Source of the DNA: DATKMK01 sp035541895
GTDB lineage: Bacteria > Desulfobacterota > Binatia > HRBIN30 > JACQVA1
DNA length: 64,000 nucleotides
Direction of reading: 5' to 3'
NCBI GenBank assembly: GCA_035541895.1
Contig: DATKMK010000119.1
Coordinates: 62,001-126,000, forward strand
In this document: one piece after another, positions 51,222 to 59,188 of the stretch
How positions within the stretch are numbered: position 1 is the stretch's first letter
Layout of the letters: the number at the start of each line of letters is the position of its first letter
Notes under the pieces: generated by a model
Told to the model about the DNA's origin: nothing
The model's database searches: none
Seen by the model: only the letters and a program-made list of their open reading frames with translations
Position numbers and translations under genes: made by a program

Positions 51222-52250
51222 CTACCGCGCCACAGTGTCACTGTGGCGCAATCCACGCAGGGTTCGGACGGCGACGGTTGAGATTCTCCGGTACAGCCAG
51301 TAGTCCGCGAAACCGAATGAGAGTCCTCCAACGAGGCCGACGGCGAACAGAATCACCCACAGCAATCCAGTCGATGGGTGAAGGCGCTGGAGGACGACGC
51401 CGGCCACATACACAACCGAGTAGTGCATGAGAAAGAGGCCGTAGGACCAATCGCCGAGCCGTTGGGCGAGCGGCCAGATCGAATCAATGCGGGCCATCGC
51501 CAACATGACGGCGCAGATGGCCACGCCGCAGGCCAACACGCCCCTCGCGTCCGGTATATCGGGACACAGTCGCATCACGATCCACGCGGTGATGGCGACG
51601 GCCAGAAGGTACATGGGCTCAATGTCTTGCAAGCGATTGAAGTTCAACGCGCACAGCATGCCGAGCGCGAAGAGCTGGTTGTATTGCGAGATCGGCATCC
51701 AGACGCCGGGGAGAAAGACATAAGAGAGTCCCGCGAGGTACGGCTCGGCGACATGGATCAACAGGATCCACGCCAGTATGACCAGGGACAGCGATCTGTC
51801 CGGCAGCCGCATCGCAAACAGGGCCCAAGCGAAGGCATAGAAGAATACCTCGAAGAACAGGCTCCAGATCGGGACCCACGTCGCGGGCACATTGGCGGGC
51901 GCAAGCAGCAGGGCGATCCGCAACGTGAAACTCGCCGGTTCGTTGACCAGCGACACCAACCCGGCGCTGATCACCCACGCGGCCCAGAAGCCGGGGTAAA
52001 TGCGCAGGATGCGGCGCACCGCGAATTCTGATAGCGGCGAGTGACGTTGCAGAGCGATCACGAATCCGGAGAGGCAGAAGAAGGTCAATACGCCAAGACG
52101 CCCGAAGTCGATCCGCAGAATGGTCGTGAACGAGACGCCGGAGTTTTTCGCGGCGAAGAAGCCGGAATGCTGTACCAACACCAACAGCGCCGCACCCGCG
52201 CGCAGCGCGTGCAGACCGGGGAAGAACCGGCGGTCGGTCGAATCGCTCAT
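51222..52250 (-). CDS. OafA-like membrane acyltransferase
   Basis: This 342-residue protein of acyltransferase family 3 has about 10 membrane helices. The start FFPGLHALRAGAALLVLVQH carries the family's conserved R and H on helix 1, and GRLGVLTFFCLSGFVIALQR follows. A later YGLFLMHYSVVYVAGVVLQR segment is typical of the late helices. It probably O-acetylates or succinylates surface sugars. The longer open frame up to 53084 runs through the tRNA-Ala gene and is spurious; the ATG at 52250 is the real start. It is followed by a YjbR-like gene on the same strand. Confidence 0.83.
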   Translation of the reverse strand: MSDSTDRRFFPGLHALRAGAALLVLVQHSGFFAAKNSGVSFTTILRIDFGRLGVLTFFCLSGFVIALQRHSPLSEFAVRRILRIYPGFWAAWVISAGLVSLVNEPASFTLRIALLLAPANVPATWVPIWSLFFEVFFYAFAWALFAMRLPDRSLSLVILAWILLIHVAEPYLAGLSYVFLPGVWMPISQYNQLFALGMLCALNFNRLQDIEPMYLLAVAITAWIVMRLCPDIPDARGVLACGVAICAVMLAMARIDSIWPLAQRLGDWSYGLFLMHYSVVYVAGVVLQRLHPSTGLLWVILFAVGLVGGLSFGFADYWLYRRISTVAVRTLRGLRHSDTVAR

Positions 52251-52305
52251 CGAGTTGGTTTCATCACCCAGGAACTCGCGCAGGACGCGTGCCGAAGAAG
52301 AAAAG

Positions 52306-52378
<73 letters not shown>

Positions 52379-52472
52379 ACATTGGGGTGGGCTGACGCGG
52401 ATCACCTATCGAATTCATGCGCCGCCCGCAAGCGGTTGACCTGGAACCTGCGACGCGCTTTGCTGCCCCCCG

Positions 52473-53657
52473 ATGAGCACGCAAGATTTGGAAGCCTTTC
52501 GCACCGAGCTGCGTACGTGGCTCGCCGCCAACCTCGCCACCGAGCTGCGTCCGGAGAACGCCGCCAAGCTCCCCGAAGCTGAGCGCGTCCCGCGCTTGCG
52601 CGCTTGGCAAGCTCAGCTCGCCGCCGCGCGCTGGGTCGGCATCACGTGGCCCGTCGAATACGGCGGGCGGGCGGCATCGATCCCCGAGCAAATCGCCTAC
52701 ACCGAGGAGATGGCGCGCGCCGAAGCGCCGCAGGTGATCGGCAGTCTCGGCATCGGGATCGCGGGTCCGCCGCTGATCGCTTACGGCACGGAAGAACAGA
52801 AGCGGCGCTTCGCGCAACGCATCTTGTCGGCGGAGGATCTGTGGTGCTTCGGCTTCTCCGAGCCCGGCGCCGGCTCCGATCTCGCGTCGCTGCGGACCAC
52901 CGCGATCCTCGACGGCGACCACTTCGTCGTCAACGGCCAGAAAGTGTGGACGACCCTCGCGCATCACGCCGACTGGTGCATGTTGCTCGCGCGTACCGAT
53001 CCCGACGCCAAGCGCCGCAACGGCATCTCGTGCCTGCTCGTCGACATGAAGAGCCCCGGCGTCACCGTGCGGCCGCTGCGCCAAATCGGCGGCCAGGCCG
53101 AATTCAACGAGATGTTCTTCGAAGACGTGCGGGTGCCCCGCGAGAATCTCCTCGGCGAGCTGAACAACGGCTGGCAGATCGCCACCGCGGCGCTACAGAA
53201 CGAGCGCGGCATCCTCTACGTGGTCGAGATGCAAATCCTGCTCGCCAGGTCGCGCGACATGTTGATGAAGTTGGCGCGCGACAAGGGCGCCGGCGCCGAT
53301 CCGGTCAAACGCCAAGCGCTGGCGGATCTCTATCTCGGCGTGGAGACCTTCCGTCACACCTGCCAGCGCACACTCGACAAGTTGCTGCGCATGGGCATGC
53401 CCGGACCGGAGGCGTCGATCATCAAGCTACATTGGACCGAGCTGACCCAGGCGATGCCGCGCATCGGCATGTCGATCCTCGGCCCCACCGGGCTGCTGTA
53501 CGATACCCCGGAGCCCGGCGACGATTTCGGCAAACCCGCGCAGTGGGTGCAGATGGGTTACTTGATGAGTCCCGCCGCCAGCATCGCGTCGGGCACCTCG
53601 GAGATCATGCGCGGCATCATCGCGATGCAGGTGCTCGGGCTCCCGCGCGGAACCTAA
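52473..53657 (+). CDS. Acyl-CoA dehydrogenase
   Basis: This 394-residue flavoprotein has the acyl-CoA dehydrogenase layout: an N-terminal helical domain, the FAD-binding loop WCFGFSEPGAGSDLASLRTT near residue 130, DGDHFVVNGQKVWTTLAHHA, FNEMFFEDVRVPRENLLGEL near residue 210, and the C-terminal SGTSEIMRGIIAMQVLGLPR that contacts FAD of the partner subunit. It oxidises acyl-CoA to the 2,3-enoyl form. ATG at 52473 has no obvious ribosome-binding site but gives normal length. The gene stands alone, followed by an inverted repeat and a convergent dksA-like gene. Confidence 0.92.
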   Translation: MSTQDLEAFRTELRTWLAANLATELRPENAAKLPEAERVPRLRAWQAQLAAARWVGITWPVEYGGRAASIPEQIAYTEEMARAEAPQVIGSLGIGIAGPPLIAYGTEEQKRRFAQRILSAEDLWCFGFSEPGAGSDLASLRTTAILDGDHFVVNGQKVWTTLAHHADWCMLLARTDPDAKRRNGISCLLVDMKSPGVTVRPLRQIGGQAEFNEMFFEDVRVPRENLLGELNNGWQIATAALQNERGILYVVEMQILLARSRDMLMKLARDKGAGADPVKRQALADLYLGVETFRHTCQRTLDKLLRMGMPGPEASIIKLHWTELTQAMPRIGMSILGPTGLLYDTPEPGDDFGKPAQWVQMGYLMSPAASIASGTSEIMRGIIAMQVLGLPRGT

Positions 53658-53773
53658 CCAATGCGGAGTGCTGAGTTCGGAATGCGGAGTTCGGCATGTT
53701 CCAGATGCGAATGGGGAATTCGGGATGCGGAATTCCGGCGATTCCACACTCCGTATTCCCCATTCCGCATTGG
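53658..53773. repeat. Short ATGCGGA-type repeats and 10-bp inverted repeat between convergent genes
   Basis: The gap between the acyl-CoA dehydrogenase and dksA-like genes is built from copies of ATGCGGA(A/G)T. The outer pair CCAATGCGGA (53658-53667) and TCCGCATTGG (53764-53773) form a perfect 10-bp inverted repeat. An inner arm ATGCGAATGGGGAAT (53705-53719) is nearly complementary to ATTCCCCATTCCGCAT (53755-53770). It could fold into a long hairpin acting as a terminator, or it is a dispersed intergenic repeat family. Confidence 0.6.
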
Positions 53774-54139
53774 CTAGCTTCCCCGTTGGCGGCGCTCTTC
53801 GAGTTCTTGTTCGGACTTGCAATCGATGCAGAGGGTGGTGACCGGCCGGGCTTTCAAACGCTGGATGCCGATCGGCTCGTTACAGCTCTCGCACAAGCCG
53901 TAGGTGCCGTCGGCGATCCGCTGCAGCGCGTCGTCGATCTTCGTGATCAGTTTGCGCTCGCGATCGCGAATGCGCAGCGTCGCGTTACGGTCGGACTCCA
54001 ACGAAGCGCGATCGGTCGGATCGGGGAAATTGTCCTTGCCGTCGGTCATGCCGCCGACCGTTCGTTCGGCCTCGTCGAGCAATTCCTGCTTGCGTTCGGC
54101 CAGCATCTTCGCGAACGCATCGAGCTGCTTCTGGTTCAC
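53774..54139 (-). CDS. DksA/TraR-family zinc-finger protein
   Basis: This 121-residue protein has a coiled-coil-like N-terminal half (DAFAKMLAERKQELLDEAER) and the C-terminal DksA/TraR zinc finger YGLCESCNEPIGIQRLKARP with the second Cys pair in TLCIDCKSEQE. DksA-like proteins enter the RNA polymerase secondary channel and modulate transcription with ppGpp. It starts with GTG at 54139 and ends right at the inverted repeat. It is somewhat short compared with classical DksA (about 150 residues), so it is better called DksA/TraR-like. It lies upstream of the convergent acyl-CoA dehydrogenase end. Confidence 0.86.
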   Translation of the reverse strand: MNQKQLDAFAKMLAERKQELLDEAERTVGGMTDGKDNFPDPTDRASLESDRNATLRIRDRERKLITKIDDALQRIADGTYGLCESCNEPIGIQRLKARPVTTLCIDCKSEQELEERRQRGS

Positions 54140-54209
54140 CGGCTCTACCTACTACTGAAGCGGTTTAGGTAGCACCCGCTCCGTGCGGAGTAAAGTGCGA
54201 GATCGGCGC

Positions 54210-55391
54210 CTACGCGCTCGCGCGATCGCCTGTGTCAGCGTGCGCGAGTTCAGTGGCTTCGGAGCGGGCGCGACGATCGGCGGACAGCAGGACATCGAGG
54301 TCGTTCGCGGTGTGCACTTCGTGTCGATCGAGCACGCTCGTCAAAATCCGCGGGATGTCGAGGAACGAGATCGTGCCGTTGAGGAACGCGTCGACGGCGA
54401 CTTCGTTGGCGGCGTTGAGCGCGGCGGGCGCGGTGCCGCCCGCGCGTAGCGCGCGATAACCGAGGCCAAGACACGGGAAGCGATCGAGGTCCGGTTCCTC
54501 GAACGTCAGACTGCCCACCCGTGCCAGATCGAGTGCGGCCAAGTGATCGAGCGGCAGCCGTTCGGGGTGCGCCAGGATGTACGAGATCGGAATCGCCATG
54601 TCGGACACGCCGAGCTGCGCGATCACCGAGCCGTCGACGTACTCGACCATCGAATGCACGACGCTTTGCGGATGAATGACGACGTCGATCCGCTCGGCCG
54701 AGAGGTCGAACAACCAGTGCGCCTCGATGACTTCGAGACCCTTGTTCATCAGCGTCGCCGAGTCGATGGTGATCTTGTTGCCCATTTTCCAGGTCGGATG
54801 CTGCAACGCTTGCTCGCGCGTCACCGTGCGGAGCTGCGCGGTCGAGTGCCGCCGAAACGGGCCGCCCGAGGCGGTCAGGATCAAGCGCTTCACCTCGTCG
54901 ACGCGGTGGCCGCGCAGCGACTGAAAGATCGCGTTGTGCTCGCTGTCGACGGGCAACAGATGCACCCCCGCCGATCGCGCGGCGCGTGTCATCACCTCAC
55001 CCGCGACCACCAGTGCTTCCTTGTTGGCGAGCGCGACGTCCTTCCCGGCGCGAATCGCGGCGAGCGTCGGCAGCAATCCCAGCGCGCCGACCAACGCCGA
55101 AACCAGCAGGTCGGCACCGTCGACCGTCGCCACGCGTTCGAGTCCGCCGTCGGCTACCGTGTGCAGCTCGCCGGCGAAATCCGGCGCGGCCGCACGAAAT
55201 GCCTGCGCCGCCGCGGCGTCGGCGACCGCCACAATGCGCGGACGAAAACGTTCGACCTGCTCGGCCAACCGCTCGACGTTCTTGCCCGCGGCCAGCGACT
55301 CGACGCGAAAGCGATCGGGAAATCGCCCGACGACGTCGAGCGTGGTCACACCGATCGAGCCGGTCGATCCGAGAATCGCAAGCCGCTTCAT
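54210..55391 (-). CDS. dxr: 1-deoxy-D-xylulose 5-phosphate reductoisomerase
   Basis: This 393-residue enzyme is normal-length DXR. NADPH binding is seen in LAILGSTGSIGVTTLDVVGR at the start, then ALANKEALVVAGEVMTRAAR. The metal site lies in LLPVDSEHNAIFQSLRGHRV near residue 145 with the acidic pair, and LILTASGGPFRRHSTAQLRT follows. It makes MEP from DXP, the committed step of the MEP isoprenoid pathway; ispF in this window belongs to the same pathway. The ATG at 55391 was chosen because it starts directly at the Rossmann strand. It follows the PBP gene on the same strand across a 110-bp gap with an inverted repeat. Confidence 0.96.
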   Translation of the reverse strand: MKRLAILGSTGSIGVTTLDVVGRFPDRFRVESLAAGKNVERLAEQVERFRPRIVAVADAAAAQAFRAAAPDFAGELHTVADGGLERVATVDGADLLVSALVGALGLLPTLAAIRAGKDVALANKEALVVAGEVMTRAARSAGVHLLPVDSEHNAIFQSLRGHRVDEVKRLILTASGGPFRRHSTAQLRTVTREQALQHPTWKMGNKITIDSATLMNKGLEVIEAHWLFDLSAERIDVVIHPQSVVHSMVEYVDGSVIAQLGVSDMAIPISYILAHPERLPLDHLAALDLARVGSLTFEEPDLDRFPCLGLGYRALRAGGTAPAALNAANEVAVDAFLNGTISFLDIPRILTSVLDRHEVHTANDLDVLLSADRRARSEATELAHADTGDRASA

Positions 55392-55418
55392 GAACGCGGC
55401 GACCTTATCACACAATCT

Positions 55419-55486
55419 CGCATATCGCGTATAGCGTATGGCGAATGGTCTGACCGAGCGTTGCGATCTGCGATCAGCGATATGCG
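55419..55486. repeat. 10-bp inverted repeat in the dxr-PBP gap
   Basis: CGCATATCGC (55419-55428) and GCGATATGCG (55477-55486) are perfect inverted copies. Between and around them there are further related short words (GCGTATAGCGTATGGCG, GCGATCTGCGATCAGCG). The gap lies between the PBP stop and the dxr start on the minus strand, so it may act as an attenuator or transcription terminator. It is possibly another copy of an intergenic repeat family. Confidence 0.5.
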
Positions 55487-55501
55487 CGCGGCTGCGCCGC
55501 G

Positions 55502-57859
55502 CTAGTCATCGCTGCGGAAGAAGTCGAGGGCAGCCGGTTCGGGCATCGCCGCGGTTGGGGCTTCGTCGGCGACCGCCACTTGCGTCGCGACCTGCTGCGC
55601 CCCCGGCTCGGTGCCGCGGCGGAAACATTCGAGCAGCGCGCCTTCGCCGTACCGCGTGCGCTGACCGCTGTGCGGATTGATCGGCACGCAGGCGAGTCCG
55701 GGGGGAATTGAGAAGTCGAGTATCGGTTGATCGGCCAGGGCCTGCTTCATGAACGCGGTCCAGATCGGCGCGGCCACGCGCCCACCGGTTTCCTTGGAGC
55801 CGATCGTCCGCTTCTCGTCGAAACCGACCCACACGCCGGCGAGCAACTGCGGCGTGAAGCCCATGAACCACGCATCCATGAAGTCGTTGGTGGTGCCGGT
55901 CTTGCCGGCGGCAGGCCGTTCGAGTTCGAGCGCCTTCTTGCCGGTGCCGCGGCGGATCACGTCCTGCAGCATGCTGGTGATTTGATACGCGGTCTCAGGG
56001 GACATCACCTCACGGAGCTGCGGCGTGGTCTCGGAGATCAGGTTGCCCTTCGCGTCGGTGATCTTGCTGATGAAGATCGGCTCCGGACGTTTCCCTTGGT
56101 TGGCGAAGATTGTGTACGTCGTGGCCAGTTCCAGCGGCGTGACTTCCGCCGAGCCGAGCGCCACCGATAAGTTGGGCTGAAGGTTCGCGTTCAACCCGAG
56201 CTTGTGCAGGTAATTGATGAGATACTTCACCCCGATGTTGACCGTGACCTTCACCGTTACCACGTTGCGCGAGAACGTCAGTGCGTCGCGCAGGGTAGTG
56301 GGTCCGAAGAATTTGTTCTCGTAGTTGTGGGGCGCCCAGATGTGATTGTTGTCGGCGAACGAGATCGGTCCGTCGACGACGATCGACGCGGGCGTGTAGT
56401 TGCGATCGAGCGCCGCGGCGTATACCAGCGGCTTGAACGCCGAGCCGGGTTGCCGCGCGGCTTGTACCGCACGATTGAACTGGCTGCGCTCGTAGTCGTA
56501 GCCGCCGACGAGCGCTTTGATCGCGCCACTGCTCGGCTCGATTGCCACCAGCGCCCCCTCGATGGGTGGGTTGGGATCGAGCATGAAGTTGTACGTCGAC
56601 CCCGCGCCGGGCGCGGCGACTTGTACCCGTACCACGTCGCCGGCCGTCAGCGTTTGCAAGACCGGCGCGAGATGGCCGTCGGTCGGAGTCGTTTGCAGCG
56701 TTCCGTGAAAGCTCCCGGCGCGCGCGCGGACGATCCCGTTGCGGGTGTCGGTGATCACGGCTTCGTAGGTGCGCCCGCGCGCCAGCGGCGCGTCGCCGAG
56801 ACTCTGAGCTTGCTGTTTGAGGAAATCCGCCGTTTCGTTCACTTCGAGATGGCGCAGCGCGCTCGGATAGTGTTCGCGCGCCGACACCTCGCGCAGCCCG
56901 GCGCGCACCGCGGCTTCCGCCGCCGCCTGCATCTTGAGATTGACCGGGGTGTACACCCGGAGTCCCAACTCATACGGCGCGGTCTCGCCGTAACGCTCTT
57001 CGAGCAGACGGCGCACCTGTTCGACATAGTCGGAGGCGGCGATGTAGTTGCCGCGACGCGGCGCCAGCGCGAGCGGCTCGCGACGGGCGGCGTCGCGTTC
57101 GTCCGCGGTGATGAAGCCAGCCGCATACATGCGGTCGATCACGTAACGCTGGCGTGCCTTGGCGCGCGGCCAATGGCGGAACGGCGAGTAGCGGCTCGGG
57201 GCTTGCGGCAGGCCGGCGAGCAGGGCGGCCTCGGCGACGTCGAGTTCGCCCACCGGCTTCGCGAAATATTCCCGGGCGGCTGCGGCCACGCCGTAGGCGC
57301 CGCTGCCGAGATAGATGTGATTGAGGTAGAGGTAGAGAATCTCGTCCTTGCTGAACTGCCGTTCCAATCGAACGGCGAGCACCATCTCACGCAGCTTGCG
57401 GGTGTAACTCTTCTTCGGCGTCAGCAGCAGCGACTTGACGACTTGCTGCGTGATCGTGCTGCCGCCCTGTACCTTGGCGCCCGAGATGATGTTGTTCATC
57501 AACGCGCGCCCGATGCTGATCACATCGACGCCGCGATGGCGGTAAAAGCTGTCGTCCTCGGCGGCGATGAACGCGTTGCGCACGCGCACCGGAATTTCAT
57601 CGATCGGGGTCAGGTAGCGGCGTTCGACGTACAACTCGCCGATCAGACTGCCGTCGTCCGCGAACACCTGGGTCGCAATCGGTGCGTGGTATTCGGCGAG
57701 CTGATCGACCGGCGGCAGCGTCGAGGTGACTTCCCAGTACACCAACGCCACGCCGCTGGCGCCGCCGATGAACAACAGAATCGCGATGGTGAGGAACAGA
57801 TTGCGCCAAAAGCGCACGAAGCGTGTCATCAAACCACGCTTCGCTTGGGGACGGGCCAT
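55502..57859 (-). CDS. Class A penicillin-binding protein (PBP1A-like)
   Basis: This 785-residue bifunctional peptidoglycan synthase has one N-terminal membrane anchor (residues 15-45). The GT51 transglycosylase domain carries the catalytic Glu in FIAAEDDSFYRHRGVDVISI near residue 97, GGSTITQQVVKSLLLTPKKS, and EILYLYLNHIYLGSGAYGVA. The transpeptidase domain carries the active-site Ser in GSAFKPLVYAAALDRNY near residue 470, the SRNVV motif and GKTGTTNDFMDAWFMGF near residue 645. It polymerises and cross-links the cell wall in the periplasm. The C-terminal tail ends in an acidic, disordered sequence. Family length and motifs are complete. Confidence 0.94.
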   Translation of the reverse strand: MARPQAKRGLMTRFVRFWRNLFLTIAILLFIGGASGVALVYWEVTSTLPPVDQLAEYHAPIATQVFADDGSLIGELYVERRYLTPIDEIPVRVRNAFIAAEDDSFYRHRGVDVISIGRALMNNIISGAKVQGGSTITQQVVKSLLLTPKKSYTRKLREMVLAVRLERQFSKDEILYLYLNHIYLGSGAYGVAAAAREYFAKPVGELDVAEAALLAGLPQAPSRYSPFRHWPRAKARQRYVIDRMYAAGFITADERDAARREPLALAPRRGNYIAASDYVEQVRRLLEERYGETAPYELGLRVYTPVNLKMQAAAEAAVRAGLREVSAREHYPSALRHLEVNETADFLKQQAQSLGDAPLARGRTYEAVITDTRNGIVRARAGSFHGTLQTTPTDGHLAPVLQTLTAGDVVRVQVAAPGAGSTYNFMLDPNPPIEGALVAIEPSSGAIKALVGGYDYERSQFNRAVQAARQPGSAFKPLVYAAALDRNYTPASIVVDGPISFADNNHIWAPHNYENKFFGPTTLRDALTFSRNVVTVKVTVNIGVKYLINYLHKLGLNANLQPNLSVALGSAEVTPLELATTYTIFANQGKRPEPIFISKITDAKGNLISETTPQLREVMSPETAYQITSMLQDVIRRGTGKKALELERPAAGKTGTTNDFMDAWFMGFTPQLLAGVWVGFDEKRTIGSKETGGRVAAPIWTAFMKQALADQPILDFSIPPGLACVPINPHSGQRTRYGEGALLECFRRGTEPGAQQVATQVAVADEAPTAAMPEPAALDFFRSDD

Positions 57860-57878
57860 ACTGGTGGCGAGACGATAG

Positions 57879-58265
57879 CAACCAGGCCCCGAAGGTCAAG
57901 CCGAACTTGCCGCGAGAATTCCGGAAAGCACGGTCACGACCGGCGAAAGTTTCCTCTACGATTACACCGGGCGCAAAGTCGGGCAGACTGCGGGGGCCGT
58001 GGAGACGCGCTACTACAGCGAGCTGGCCGAAGTCGATGAGCGCACCGCCATCCTCACCAAGCGATACTTCGCCGGGGCGCCCAAGGGGGAAGTGGGGGAG
58101 GTGTCGGCACGACGCCCGATGAGGACATCAGCCAGCAAGCGCCGTTCGATGATCAAGACGGCCAAGTCGTCTTGACGGGCGGCCGGAGGACCCTGGTACT
58201 TCGCGCTGTTCGGCAATGTCATTTGCACCGACGTCAGCGGCCAGGCGATTCACGCAACGGAGTAG
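57879..58265 (+). pseudogene. Frameshifted remnant of a small hypothetical protein gene
   Basis: The 530-bp gap between the PBP and fabI genes carries coding-like sequence split over frames. The first frame reads PESTVTTGESFLYDYTGRKV and then AGAVETRYYSELAEVDERTA, ILTKRYFAGAPKGEVGEV. It continues only after a shift as GTTPDEDISQQAPFDDQDGQ VVLTGG, and after a second shift as WYFALFGNVICTDVSGQAIH ATE before a stop at 58263-58265. The three pieces join into one sensible protein if two frameshifts are repaired. No start codon or ribosome-binding site is clear and the protein family is unknown. It may be a decayed gene or a sequencing-error gene. The remainder of the gap, 58266-58393, shows nothing recognisable. 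Confidence 0.5.
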
Positions 58266-58393
58266 CCTCGCGTCCGTGCGATCGGGTAGCGACAGCCAAT
58301 TCGGTTGACTGCCCCCCGCGGTCTCGCGTACTCGATCAGCATGATCGACCTTGATTCGCGGGGTTTCGTGCTGCTCCGGCGAGGCGGACTCTG

Positions 58394-59164
58394 ATGGGCC
58401 TGCTCGACGGCAAGAAGACGCTCATCATCGGCGTCGCCAACGACCACAGCATCGCGTGGGCGATCGCGCAGGCGTTCGTGCGTGAGGGCGCGGCGCTGGC
58501 GCTGACCTACGTCAACGAGGCGATCGAAAAGCGCGTCCGACCGCTGGCGGCATCACTCGGTGTCGACACCGTTCTCCCCTGCGACGTAACCCGTGACGAC
58601 GATGTCGCCGCCTTGTTCGACAACTTGCGCGCGCAATGGGGCGCGCTCGACGTGGTGGTGCACGCCGTCGCATTTGCGCAGCGCGAAGACCTCAAAGGGC
58701 GCTTCGTCGACACCTCGCGCGAAGGCTTTCGCCTCGCGCTCGACGTGAGTGCCTATTCGCTGGTCGCGGTGGCGCGCGCCGCCGAGCCGCTGCTCGCGCC
58801 GCAGCACGGATCGATCCTGACGCTGAGCTACTTCGGTGCGGAGAAAGTGGTGCCCGGGTACAACGTGATGGGAGTCGCCAAGGCGGCGTTGGAGGCCAGT
58901 GTCCGCTATCTGGCGTGGGACTTGGGATCGCAGGGCGTGCGCGTGAACGCGATTTCCGCGGGGCCGATTCGCACCTTGTCATCGGCCGGCATCACCGGGT
59001 TCAAAACCATGCTCCATCACTACGAAGAGCGCGCCCCGTTGCGTCGCAATGTGACGGCCGACGAAGTGGCGCGTGCCGCGCTATTTCTGTCCAGCGACCT
59101 CGGCGATGGCATCACCGCCGAGATTCTGCATGTCGATGCCGGCTACAACGTCGTCGGCATGTAG
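58394..59164 (+). CDS. fabI: Enoyl-[acyl-carrier-protein] reductase (NADH)
   Basis: This 256-residue short-chain dehydrogenase is FabI-type: GLLDGKKTLIIGVANDHSIA at the start with the altered FabI Rossmann motif, then DVVVHAVAFAQREDLKGRFV, ILTLSYFGAEKVVPGYNVMG, VAKAALEASVRYLA with the catalytic Y-x6-K near residues 156-163, and VNAISAGPIRTLSSAGITGF. It reduces enoyl-ACP in the last step of fatty-acid elongation. The ATG at 58394 gives family length. Its stop lies about 24 bp before the sensor-kinase start. It follows the remnant gene. Confidence 0.95.
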   Translation: MGLLDGKKTLIIGVANDHSIAWAIAQAFVREGAALALTYVNEAIEKRVRPLAASLGVDTVLPCDVTRDDDVAALFDNLRAQWGALDVVVHAVAFAQREDLKGRFVDTSREGFRLALDVSAYSLVAVARAAEPLLAPQHGSILTLSYFGAEKVVPGYNVMGVAKAALEASVRYLAWDLGSQGVRVNAISAGPIRTLSSAGITGFKTMLHHYEERAPLRRNVTADEVARAALFLSSDLGDGITAEILHVDAGYNVVGM

Positions 59165-59188
59165 CATCTGGAGCCGTTGAGCGTTGCG

